Positions 42,715 through 53,764 of a stretch of 64,000 nucleotides of DNA are shown here, piece after piece. Under the pieces are notes generated by a model that worked only from the letters and a program-made list of their open reading frames with translations, searched no databases and was not told the origin of the DNA. The stretch comes from Lentinus brumalis. Taxonomy: Eukaryota; Basidiomycota; Agaricomycetes; Polyporales; Polyporaceae. The translations under genes and the position numbers were made by a program. Within the stretch, counting starts at the first letter, position 1. Each line of letters opens with the position of its first letter. The DNA is taken from positions 558,001 to 622,000 of the forward strand of contig MARA01000003.1 of the NCBI GenBank assembly GCA_001792895.1. The letters run 5' to 3'.

Positions 42715-44794
42715 ATGGACGACGACAGCGTAACGACACCCTCGGACTTTGCAGTCTGGTGCGTCCCGCTTCCGTTCCCCGCAACGCGAATCTCACCGTC
42801 TGTCGACGACGCTGCAGGAAACGACTTCTCGAAGACCAAACTGGTACGATTTCCTTCAAAGTGCCTTAGGGATGCTCTCTCCTGACTGCGGCTGCTTCGC
42901 CCTCGTTCTCACAGCCCTCTTCGAGAAGACATTCACCCAAAGTGCACAGCTCGAGGCACGGGTTGAGGAGCTCGAGCGGGAGCTGTTGGTGTGGAAAGAG
43001 GCCTTCAAGACCGCGGATGGCGACAGGAAGGTTCTCAACAAGACTGTGCTCAAGCTCGAGAGAAGTATCGGAGCCTTGAAGGTGCGTACTTCAATCCCGC
43101 CTTTGTTTGTGCGAGTCCGCCGACGTCCATGCCCCTCTATCCGTGGTTCTATCCCCTGCAAATATGTACAGGAGGACAATCCCTTGATTGTATGCCTCAT
43201 TGACGGAGACGGCAACATCTTCTCGTCGGACCTCATTAAGCTGGGTCAATTCGGTGGCCGGCAAGCCGCCATGCTCCTCACCAAAGGGCTCACCGACTAC
43301 CTATCCTCGGTCGACTCAACGGAGGCGTCTGCGCCCGGGCGTGGCCAGCTGTGGCTCACCATTTACTGCAACAAGAGCGGCCTTGTGGATACGCTGACGA
43401 GCAACTCAATATGCACGGCGGAGGAGTTTGAGGCCTTTGTCCTCGGCTTCAACCAGGCGTCCCCGTTGTTCTCGATCGTCGACGTCGGTAATGGGAAGGA
43501 GGCTGCAGATTCGAAGATCAAAGGTGCGCATGCTTACGTGCTATTTCTTCGCAATCTGTGGAATGACCATCGTCCCATAGAGTACCTCCGGGTATTCACC
43601 CGTTTCCCCCAGACTTCCAAGGTGTTCTTCGGTGGTACGTATCATTCGCTGGTGTTCCCTCTGTCAGATGCTCAGACGTTACGCAGGTGCACACGACAAT
43701 GGGTACACTTCCACACTCAACCTCCTGCAGAATGAAGGCCTTCTGGATAAGGTCGTTCTGCTGAAAGGTTACAAAGACCTTGCGCACGAGATTTACAGTC
43801 TCCGGCTTCCGCAACTTGATATCGAAGGCGTCTTCATCCAGAAGAAGCTACAAACTAACTCAAAGTATAAAGCTACCGTGGCTGTTGCAAACACTGCGGG
43901 AAGCGCGGCAGGTAAATCCCCCAAGCCGCCTAAACAGGGCATGCCGCTGTCGCAGGACACCGACAAGGCACGCCACTCTAAGCCTGGCACCCCGATTCCG
44001 AACGCTACAAAGGCCGCGACGCCGGTGAGAAAACCTCGAAAACTTGACCCTGACCAGGTACGCGTCGCGCTCTTCCTCCATGTGCAAGCGGTCTGACTGG
44101 GATTCCGCCGCCAGCCACTACACAAGCGTACGTTGTCCTTCTTTCCCATGGAGTGGAAATGGGCTCATCTTCGTTCAGAGAAACCGCCGCCGTGCAATTT
44201 CTTCTATCTGGCAAGGTGCAACAACGGGGATCACTGCAAGTACGAGCACAATTACCCCTTGACCCCAGACCAGGTCGCGGAGCTGCGCACAAACGCGAAG
44301 AGGTGGCCATGTCCCGCTGTCAACAACGGTCAGTTCTGCTCTCCATCACCTCAAGGAGGATGCTTACATACAATGCTGCACAGGCAACTACTGCCCGTTG
44401 GGGGAGAGCTGTATCATGAACCATTATTGTCCAAAGGGCCCTAAGTGCGGCTTCCGCAAGCAGGGGAAATGCAAGTTCATCGGCAGTGAGTCATAAGCTC
44501 CTTCATCGCGGTTGTTGCTGACATATAATCCTCGCAGAAAACATGCACGACCGGTCCGACGAGAGGGGCAGCAGAAACCCGTCGACCGCCGGGAGCCCCA
44601 GTGTAGGGCCCGGCAGCCCGCTGCCATACATGCTGTCGGAGCAGCAACTGTCCCCCCTCGCGAGTCCGTTTGAGACGAATTCATTCCGCATCCCTACTTA
44701 CGAAGGGGTTGACGCCAGGCCATTCTCGCCACAGGGCCTCTCGGCCCACAACTTTCTAGGTTTCCAGGAGTTTACGCCCTCGGGATCATACTAG
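42715..44794 (+). CDS. NYN-like domain plus CCCH zinc-finger RNA-binding protein
   Basis: Ten exons (42715-42753, 42818-42860, 42915-43081, 43172-43523, 43581-43634, 43687-44057, 44115-44127, 44179-44328, 44384-44485, 44538-44794) give 515 residues. A coiled coil (LEARVEELERELLVWKEAF) precedes a domain with LIVCLIDGDGNIF, LGQFGGRQAAMLL, VFFGGAHDNGYTSTLNLLQ and DLAHEIYSLRLPQLDIEGVF, which has the LIDGDG opening of PIN/NYN-like folds. After a basic Ser/Pro linker come two CCCH fingers of C-x8-C-x5-C-x3-H spacing (CNFFYLARCNNGDHCKYEH and CPAVNNGNYCPLGESCIMNH) and a further cysteine-rich piece (YCPKGPKC). This suggests an RNA-binding factor; catalytic activity is not shown. One exon is only 13 nt. 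Confidence 0.82.
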
Positions 44795-45066
44795 CCGCGC
44801 TCTAGGAGGACTTTATGAAATTTGAAGCGGGAACGCATCAGCTGGACAGAACTATCACATCCCGAGTACACATACCCTACATCATGCATCTGTATCATGG
44901 CTCCGTTCGTTCTGCGAGTGGTTTCAGGTGGTTTCAGTCTTTGTTTGAGCGCTTACGTTGGTCGGTTAACAACACGGTCACGTGGCTTAACTGTCAGGAT
45001 GGTAGGCGCCAGCGTCAGACGCGTCTTCGACTCGGACCACCTCCTCTTCGCGACCTCTTGCTGACC

Positions 45067-46518
45067 ATGGCGATCGCCTATGAAGCTCAGCGCCTCGAGA
45101 ACATTGCGAAGAACCAGGCTCTGCTTGCGTCACTAAACATCACACCCCTCATCCCTCCCAAGCAGAAGACGAAGAAGGTCAAGGTCGACCAGTCGAAGAA
45201 ACGCGGGGCCCCGCGCGAAGAACCCCCGTCCGACGGAACGGAAGAAACCATCGAGCGTCCAGCAAAGCTCTCGAAGGTTGACTACGGCGATGGGACCGTA
45301 CGCAGGAGTGCGAGGAACAGGGGGAAAACCACGAACTACAATGATGAGGGCGACAGCTTGGCGGCGGGTGCTCGCGCGCTGCCACGCATCATCAGTGCCA
45401 AAGCGCGAGCTGGAATGCAAGGCGCGCCCCGCGAAATCATGATCAGGAAGTATGACCCGTGAGTGTTGAGCTGGACTACTTCGGTGCAGCATACGGATGG
45501 TCAATGTTAGAAAGACGTATGGTGCTATTCCGGGCGTTCCAGTCGGGTCGTGGTGGGAGACGCGGTATGTGACCCAGCCTGGTACTCATGGACGGTCTGC
45601 TTATGTACGAAACAGCGAAGCATGCAGCAAAGACTCGATTCACGCGTAAGTAATATTCCGGCATACAAATGCTACTACGTTCTGACTGCCTCCCAGACCA
45701 TGGGTTGCTGGCATATCCGCGGGTCCGCAGGGCGCATACTCAGTGGCTCTATCTGGTGGTTACGAGGATGATGTCGACCTCGGAGAGGCATTGTGAGTGC
45801 GCCGTTGAATGCCTCGTACGCAGCTCACTAAGGTCCTTGCAGCACGTATACTGGTTCAGGTCTGTACTGGATACAACCCCATCCTCATCCATGTTGACAC
45901 CCTGAACTGTGTCTAGGCGGGCGTGATCTGAAGGGCACCAAGGCCAATCCGAAGAATGTGTGTTGCATTCTTGCCCAGCTTTGGTTGCGTACTTACAAGT
46001 GTCGGTTCTAGCTGCGTACGGCACCGCAGACTTCTGATCAGACGTTCGAGAACAACTACAACAAGGCCCTGCTCGTACGCTTCTCGGATGTTCTTTCGCT
46101 GCGTTAGCTGACGCGATGGTGCGGCAGAGATCTTCCGAGACCAAAAAGCCTGTCCGAGTGATTCGTGGTCCCAAACTCCGTTCGCCTTACGCTCCCGCTG
46201 AAGGCTATCGCTATGACGGCTTGTACACCGTCGAGAAGGTAGAGGAGAGAGTGATTCCCCTTTGAATTGTCTTGCTGACCTCGTCGTGCACAGGCGTGGA
46301 TGGAGAAGGGCCTCAACCCGAAGGGATACCTCGTTTGCAAGTTTGCTCTAAAGGTGCGCCTCCGGACGCTAGTGATGAAGTATATGCCGACACGTTTTGC
46401 GTAGCGTGTCCCTGGTCAGGCCCCGCTGCTGTTGGGGAACGATGACGATGACGATAACGACGTCGCGGAGCAGGATAACGCTGGGCGGACAACCGAGAAC
46501 TTCGCATCGGCAGCATGA
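45067..46518 (+). CDS. SRA-YDG domain protein (RING-less)
   Basis: Ten exons (45067-45458, 45511-45564, 45616-45645, 45697-45792, 45843-45859, 45917-45957, 46012-46074, 46128-46238, 46294-46353, 46405-46518) give 325 residues. The N-terminus is basic (KQKTKKVKVDQSKKRG, VRRSARNRGKTT). Residues about 125-290 are an SRA-YDG domain: YGAIPGVPVGSWWETR, CSKDSIHAPWVAGI, GAYSVALSGGYEDDVDLGEA, FTYTGSGGRDL, NYNKALL, VRVIRG and EGYRYDGLYTVEKAW, which includes the YDG motif. The C-terminus is acidic (GNDDDDDNDV). SRA domains recognise 5-methylcytosine or hemimethylated DNA. UHRF1 RING, PHD and ubiquitin-like domains are absent. Confidence 0.92.
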
Positions 46519-47088
46519 GTATATGGACGCCGTCGCCGACAAAGTTACGACGGTCACAGGTAGTCGCTAATTACCACGGTTCTGAATGCCGACAAAACGA
46601 CGACGACCCGCGGATCGCGAATCGCAGCTGCCATTCTTCGTCCATCGTCTCCTGCACTTCAGCCCAGTGCGCTTCATTGCTTACATGTGCTCTTGATACC
46701 CGCTATCTTTCTGGTGATGTATTTGTACTGCTCTCGCTGTATATACTGATGTATCTGTACATAGCTTGTCGTATCCAGATCTTGAAGTTTCGATGCAGGC
46801 GGTGAAGTCGAAGTCGTCCCTGTATTGCCGGGCGAATCCAAGGCCTTTGTTGCCGGAACTTGGTACTATGGTAGACACACAACTGATCTCCCCCTCGGCG
46901 TTCATTGGCCAACGTCTTCATTAACAACGTCTGCCCACCAGACAAGGATATTGCACCGACGAAAAAGCGGGCTCGCGTTACCGCTGATCCTCCACTCCGC
47001 GGGTGAAGTGCTCCTTCAGTCGACCGCTCGTTCATGTCCACTCTTTCGTATCATCGCAGAAAAGAATGTAGTCGGAGCACATCGTCCA
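46519..47088. other. convergent 3' intergenic region
   Basis: 570 bp between the SRA gene and the PL4 gene stops. Only short unsupported open frames; no repeats recognised. Confidence 0.4.
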
Positions 47089-50000
47089 TCACTGAAGTTC
47101 CAGCCTGAGGGCGTCGTATTGGACGTACTAGCAGGCAGTGTTAGCTGGCCTTTGAGTGAACACGATGACAGACGTACCACTGCAGCAGCGTGGGGTAATT
47201 CGAGCTGAGATGTGGAACAATCAATGAACGCGGAGGTATGTTCAGTCTGCAACAATGACGTACAACGAAGCTGTTGTCCCCTTGCCGCAGCCAAGTTCCG
47301 GGGAATTGAAACTTGTTCGAGAGCAGGTGACAGGAGATAGCTACATGGCAAGGGGTCGTCACCTCAGTACTTCCTGGTTGAAATTGAAGAACCTACCAGA
47401 CCGCTCCCCACAGCTGCTGCTCTCATACGGCTGGATAGTCCAGACAAGGGGGGCGGCTTGGTCGTTCACGTAGGTGTTGATCTGGCCAACGATTAGTAAT
47501 GAGGCACATAGATACACAACGAGAATCGTACCGGGAAGCTGGGCCAGGCTCCCTGGTTGGCGTCCGTATTGCCAGCGGTCGTCTTGGCGGCTGCAAGCTG
47601 GATGGTGAAGGTGGCGGCGGAGTTCTCGGTGAGCTTCTTCGCTGTCTTAGAGTCGATGGAGAAGTTTATGGTCCATCGGTTGATATCTGTACCCAGAGGA
47701 GATGACGATGAATACGGCAGAACGGCCACTTGCAAGTATCCGCGTACCAGTCACCGTGTCGCTCCTAGTGTATGTAGGACCATACTGAGACCAGTGAACG
47801 TAATTCTACGCACACGTCTCAATGAGTACGGTCGTCGATGAGACGACAGCGGTTATTTCAGACGTACCCAGTCACGGCTCTCCACACTTTTGCCGATGGT
47901 GAAGTTGACACCTCCCGGGAACTCGTTCGGGAAATCCCATGCGCCCCAGTAGATTCTGTATTCTGTCCATGTACCGATAAGCCCTCGCATCCAGTCAACA
48001 GATTTCCCACTCACTGGACGGCTGTCTGGGATGGGTGGTATCACGTTCCAAGCCGTTCTTGAACTCGCCTAGGTGGATTCGGTGGTAGTAGACCCGGTCA
48101 AATTGCCATATACAGTACTCACCTGCACTCTTGTCTGGAACCCCGATTCGCCAGAGTTCTGTACCAGCCAACTCCGGCACCCAGGTTGCCTTCACGTGTG
48201 TTTGCTTCTCCGCCTTGACCACGACGTTGTCTTGCACGTAGTCGCCGAATATACCTTGACGGAAGCATGCTGAGTCAACATGGCGATCCGACATGTATGG
48301 CGACTTCGAGCACACTGACCACTGGCTGAGACCGTCAGGCGATACGTGCCCGCCTTTACCCTGTCGATGTTCACGACTCCATTGCGGACATCAGCCCAAT
48401 ACTGGTATGCACTGGGGTCGGCCGGATTGTCCTGCAAGGAAGCATCAGTGACGAGTCGTTGTAATCATGTGAAAGCTCCGCAAGCTCGGTACCTGGAAGT
48501 GCACACCATTCGTACTCAAGATGGCAATGACATCTTCAGCTCCGTGCGGCACCCTGACCTCGGCGGCAAAGGAACCCGCGAAGCAGTTGGGACATATCCG
48601 ACAACCTGTCACAGAAGGAGGAAGATCACCGAGCGTGCCGAGTGGGTAGGTTCCAGCATACATACATGGGGAGCGATCTCGTCGTAGAAATGTGCGTTCC
48701 ATGCTGGGTCAGCATACTGTTCTGCGTCCGCTAGAAGACTTTGTAGCCTTCAAACCCGCCGGAGTCAGTGTGCATATCTCGGGAGTGGCAACGGAGTGCG
48801 TACGTTGCGCCTTGTCCTTGGTTCAAATACAGGAACTGCAAGTCATCAACAACAGTTGGAGGCCTACTTAATTATCGTCGCACTGACCTGAGGACCGAAG
48901 GTCCTGTCGAATCCATCCGTTATGTTAGGCGAGCTAGGGGTGACCCCAGTGAACAAACCGACGAATGTCTGGTGAATGCGGGACATACGTAGCACCGCCG
49001 TGACTGCAAAATTCGAGATGATCAGTCAAGCGAACCAGCCAGGATGCAGCGAGACACCTCAAACCTAGTGGATTGCTTGTTGCTAGTAGACCTGCTTGAA
49101 TGGCATGGGAGCTGACGTATGACAGAAGACGTACTAGATGATGCCGTCCACCATGAGATCGACATGGTACTGGCTTGCTATCAATCGCACTGCAACAAAA
49201 AGCAGACATGGGTCTACGTACGGGCCCGCCGAAAAAGGTATCCTTCTGGTTCACCACCCACCATGCGCCGATGGGTGTCCCGTCCGAAATCTGGCCGACC
49301 AAGCCATGCGCTTTGTTCGTTTGATTGTCCGCAAAAGTATACTGACGTACTCGGTCGGAAATAGTATCGATACTGAAGAGAATGCGCATACCTTGGTCCA
49401 GTAGTCCGATTCCTTCGAGTCTTGTCAGGTAGTCTGCGATGCGACATGTTTCCTGACGTACCTGTTGAACGTATGCATCATCTGGCGTCGAACCGAGATA
49501 CCAGGTGCTGCATTGAACGGTAAGCCCGAGGCAAAGCCAGCGAAGGACAGGGGCTACTCACGCATCTTGAACTTGAACTTGGTCAGCGATGGCTTCAACA
49601 CCAGGAATGGGTGCCTAAAAGAGGGATGCAGTGAGCGGTAACCCATGTATAAACCGTGAATTGTTGTACCCATTGCTCCGCGTTTGTGACCAGAGTTGTC
49701 CATGGGCCACCGTTCGGCCGAAACATGGTCCTGACTTCACCCAAAGCGCCTTTCGAGGGACCGGTAGAGTTATGGTATGCCAGGCGAACAAATGAGTGAA
49801 GTCCACTTTCGCCATCACGCAGAAACCAGGACCGCTGTACCCTGAGGCCGACGGATTAGACTTGTTGTTGCAGCAGCACAAGCCTGAGGCGGCCAAACTC
49901 ACAACGATCCAGTAGAAGTATCATTGTCGGTGACGATGATGCCCGCGTAGTCGATACCTTGCACAATCTGGTGGGTGGGATTGACCGTCAGAGCAAAAGC

Positions 50001-50284
50001 ATTTGAAGGAAAATCTGAGCAGATGCAGCTTCAGCGTGAGCATTGGTGTGAGCCTCGTCATGCTGACCTGTGTACAGTTGACCCGCGCTACCCGAAGCTG
50101 TTCCGAGGACCGAGATGCCTTCGAAGAGGAGATTTCGAATGTAGCCGTTCGTCTTCAGGACGTTGAACGAGATACGATTGTTGGCAAAAGTGTATAGCGT
50201 CGACGTCTCATTGACTGTCACGGCATTCGCAGCAGCAAGAGACAGCGCGAAGACCACAGCGCGAAGGACGGTAAGCGGCGCCAT
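47089..50284 (-). CDS. rhamnogalacturonan endolyase, polysaccharide lyase family 4
   Basis: A many-exon gene whose two ends I traced exactly and whose middle I read in blocks. The start at 50284 encodes a signal peptide (LRAVVFALSLAAANA), then LYTFANNRISFNVLKTNGYI and GQLYTDFPSNAFALTV. Internal blocks are GLHSFVRLAYHNSTG with EVRTMFRPNGGPWT, a THTFFGGP-type segment near 49200, PNITDGFDRTFGPQFLYLNQ near 48900, VNIDRVKAGTYRLTVSASG near 48370, VPELAGTELWRIGVPDKSAGE near 48120 and IGTWTEYRIYWGAWDFP near 47930. The last exons (47532-47686, 47397-47481, 47264-47340, 47178-47204, 47089-47127) end QYDALRLELQ. PL4 enzymes cleave the rhamnogalacturonan-I backbone of pectin outside the cell. Exact middle exon borders were not all resolved. 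Confidence 0.85.
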
Positions 50285-51155
50285 TGGGAGGGCAAGAGAT
50301 GTCGATGACACTTCGCCACTGGTAAGTTGCTCGTTCCGTCCATGCTAGTTATACTCGGATTCTTGGTCGCGTCATCTGTCGCAACCTGTCGCACCACCAT
50401 GCACGAGGGCTCCGTGCTACTTGTAGGGTACAAATGGAGCGACACTGTACCTAAGGGCATGCATTGAGGCGGCCCGTACCTCGGGCAGCACGACCCGTCA
50501 GGAACGCAGCGCCTTGGTGAATGAGAAAGCTTGTGGAAGATCATCAAGATGTATACCGCGAGAATTGCGAGAGAGGGTACTGGGATGAGCCATGACGGAA
50601 CTTCTGGAAGTCGTGTTCAGAAGAGATAAGTACTTCGAAGTACTGATGTCGCCGTTGATGCCGGCATAGATATTGAAGCTTGAAGAGAGGCATGAACCAT
50701 AAATTTGCGTCGAGTGTCAAGATACATGCCTGCAGGATAGTCATCGTCAACATGGTTTATTTACGGGGCTCGTAGGAGGATTCGTCGAATGACCAACAGG
50801 ACCAATCCCTCCTTCCAAGAGAGCCAGAACTTCCTCGCACATTGCAAAGTACTGCGTTGCACGGCATCGGTCAAGAGCACATCTGGCAAGGTAGGTATCG
50901 GAGCGTGCAAAAGTGTAGGTTCGACGCAAATCCTGGTATGAGACTACAAAAGTGCAGCTCGAGGAAGAGCGCGTCTGTGGCACGGACTCGGAGGTCAGGT
51001 GTGCGCGTCATGCGGATCGGGTATGAGATCTGAGATCTGAGATCTCCCAGCGGCGGACCGCAAGGCCAGTGTGGGGAAGCGACCAGTATACAGCAGCCCA
51101 TCCACACCCGAGCTATGCTTACGCTCTTCTCTGTTCGCGGCCCCTACCATCTGTC
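50285..51155. promoter_or_regulatory. divergent intergenic region, PL4 and thiolase promoters
   Basis: 871 bp. No gene recognised. A short tandem repeat of GAGATCT (three copies, about 51025-51046) lies roughly 110 bp before the thiolase start; AGATCT is palindromic, so this could be a protein-binding array, but that is only a guess. Confidence 0.35.
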
Positions 51156-52906
51156 ATGCTCTCCCGGCTGACCTCTCGACATGCTGGCCGTCCACTGAGC
51201 CGTGCTTTCGCCACCCAGGTCAAGGGACGCGCCGAGGTCCTCACGAAACGACCGGACGACGTCGTCATTACCTTCGCCAAACGGACAGCTCTCGGACGGG
51301 CAAAAAAGGGACAGCTGAAGGATGTTCCCGTGGATGAACTACTTCATGCCTTGTTCAAGGTGGGGATGTCTTGTAATCACCTCGATGAGTGAGGTACAGA
51401 TGCGAGGCATAGGCAACCTTCGAGAAGACCAAGCTGAACCCAGCGTTGCTCGAGGATATCTGCGTCGGTGAGTTCTGTTCTGTGAATCATCTATGGAATT
51501 GCGCCCTGACGGCAGGTGACCAGGAACCTGTCATCCACCATCCCCGTTGTACGTCTCCCGAGCAGCAGCCATAGCTGCTGGTGTGCCGGTAGAGGTGCCC
51601 ATAAGCACAGTGAACCGGCTCTGCTCTTCTGGACTACAGTCGATTGTCAACATAGCCAACTCCATCAGGAACCAGCAGATCGAGCTGGGTATGGCTGTCG
51701 GCGCGGAAAGCATGTCCCTCAAGTGCGCTCTACCTACCCGACAACTCATCTAACTGGTATTGAGCGACTGAATCCGATCATATAGCCCGCGCCCCACGCC
51801 TGAGGTCGTCCCCGCAATTGCGCAACACGCCCAATCACATGATTGCGTACAGGTTCGCACTCGCCACGCTTTGGCCTTGTCGTTCTTGTGCTGAGTTTCA
51901 TGTTGTAGCCTATGGGTTGGACCTCGGAGATGGTTGCAAGGGCATACAACGTCTCGCGCGAGAAGCAGGACGAGTATGCCCTGATCTCCCATACTCGTGC
52001 TGCCAAGGTCCGTGCTGTGTACGCCATACCGCCTTGCTACTGACTTCATCATCCAGTCAGTTCAATCGGGTATCTTTGCGGAGGAAATTCTTCCTGTGGA
52101 GATTCGAGGCGCAGTGATCTCAGTGGACGACACAGTCCGCCCTGGGGTAACTCTGGAGTCGCTAGCGAAACTGAAGCCTGTATTCCTCGAGGACGGGGCT
52201 TCGACCGCGGGCAACTCAAGTGGCGTTGGTGACGGTGCGGCACTAGCTATTTTAACGACCCGTTCACGCGCCGAGAAGGAGGGCTGGGACATCGTTGGCA
52301 AGTATGTCGCCAGCGCGTTCGTCGGTACGCACTAACAGCCAGACTGTCCTGTGAGAACGCTGAGCTCAAATAGAATGCTTGTACGAGCAGGTGTGGAGCC
52401 GCGCTATATGGGTATCTCCCCTGTGGCAGCTATTCCAAAGGTGCTTGCTATGACGGGCTTAGCCAAGGAAGACATTGATGTTTGGGAGGTGCGACGTGCC
52501 ATGACCTCCTGCATGCCGACCGTGGTGGACTCACTACGGCTTTCATTCAGATCAACGAAGCGTTTGCCTCACAGTTTGCGTACTGCGTCGAGCAGTTGCA
52601 AGTTCCCATGGAGAAGATCAACCCGAAGTGAGTCTCCCTTACTCCAATAGGGATCGGCGAGGTTGCTAACCGTCTTACCTAGCGGCGGTTCAATTGCCTT
52701 GACGCATCCTCTTGGAATGAGTGAGTACTTCCGATGGTCACACAATGGCTTCTTTCTGATGTGCCTGTTTTGCAGCTGGGACTCGCCAGGTTGTCACTGG
52801 TCTGGCAGAGCTGAAACGCCGTAACGCCCCGCTGCTTTGCACAAGCATGTGTATTGGAAGTGGCATGGGCGGTGCCTCCATCTTTGTAAACGAGGCCCTT
52901 CGATGA
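51156..52906 (+). CDS. 3-ketoacyl-CoA thiolase (acetyl-CoA C-acyltransferase)
   Basis: Ten exons (51156-51359, 51413-51467, 51524-51722, 51786-51846, 51909-52007, 52057-52301, 52374-52488, 52551-52627, 52683-52720, 52776-52906) give 407 residues. Catalytic features are present: nucleophile Cys in [22 protein letters not shown], the His in [14 protein letters not shown], and the second Cys in [14 protein letters not shown]. The His motif has Thr where thiolases usually have Gly (GHP). The N-terminus ([19 protein letters not shown]) is Arg-rich and looks like an organelle signal; I do not see a clear PTS2, so mitochondria or peroxisome stays open. The enzyme performs the last step of fatty-acid beta-oxidation. 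Confidence 0.9.
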
Positions 52907-53109
52907 CCAACTGCTGCTTTGACATACCTGGTGTAACTACGATCAACCTATCTTACACATGTGCAGCGCATCGCATCCATAGAGTTGAGGAAACGTAAGC
53001 AGACTCGGGATAACATGACATGGGATCATCGATCATCGTCGATTCCTTTCGAGCTGCTCGACGTCCTGCGAAGAGCGTTGGCCACCAGTACTTACACCTC
53101 CATACTTAC

Positions 53110-53511
53110 TGGACGACTATCCGTAAGGGATTTAGACACAGGTTTAGAAGTTCTATACTCCAACTCGGAAGAAGTCGGAGCTCGAGCGTGACAGACCTCG
53201 TCTGGACAATCCCTCCAGTCTCCAGATTTCGCTTGAAGCTCCGTCCGACCCATAAGCGATTCCAAACGCTAAAATCTGGAGAGGGGGTCTGACCCCCTCT
53301 CCAGACTCAAGGCTCTTCCGAGCCTCCAGACCGCTCTTCTCTCGCTCGTTTTGGCATCTTGCGTCGCTTGTCATGTTTCCCCCGACTGTATCTAAACTAG
53401 CCTCAGGATGCCTTACGGGTTGGACGCTCGCAGACCGGCCGAGGTCGTCACATTATTGATCTCCGCCATTTAGAAGGATCTGTGTCTAAATCCCCTACGG
53501 ATAGTCGTCCA
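53110..53511. mobile_element. MITE-like element with 32-bp terminal inverted repeats
   Basis: Positions 53110-53141 and 53480-53511 are inverted copies of a 32-base sequence beginning TGGACGACTATCCGTA and ending GATTTAGACACAG, matching at 31 of 32 positions. They bound about 400 bp with no coding capacity. A perfect 15-bp-arm hairpin lies close to the centre. Size, termini and lack of a transposase fit a miniature inverted-repeat transposable element. I see no clear target-site duplication (left flank ends TTAC, right flank begins CTGG), so insertion is inferred, not proven. It sits between the thiolase and NAT10 genes. Confidence 0.6.
53275..53305. repeat. perfect 31-bp hairpin
   Basis: Arms 53275-53289 (TCTGGAGAGGGGGTC) and 53291-53305 are exact reverse complements around a single T. 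It lies near the middle of the inverted-repeat element and could extrude as a cruciform or, if transcribed, fold as a strong stem. Confidence 0.85.
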
Positions 53512-53764
53512 CTGGTGGAATCCAGGAGGACCGGCCCGAACGACGTCACTATAATCGGGCGCTTCTGAATCTTAACGGGACGATCGGAGCACGTGTCTGT
53601 CCCGAAACTTTTTGAGCGTCTGTTTGTAGGACTTGCAGCATTCGCGACACCGTGTACGGCCTACAGCACGCCCCGCTCACCTCGTTTCTTCTCTCTTCGG
53701 GTCTCGGGTCTCTTTCTGCTGTATCTGCTCTGTAGCTTTCTCATATATCGTACACAAGCACGCA

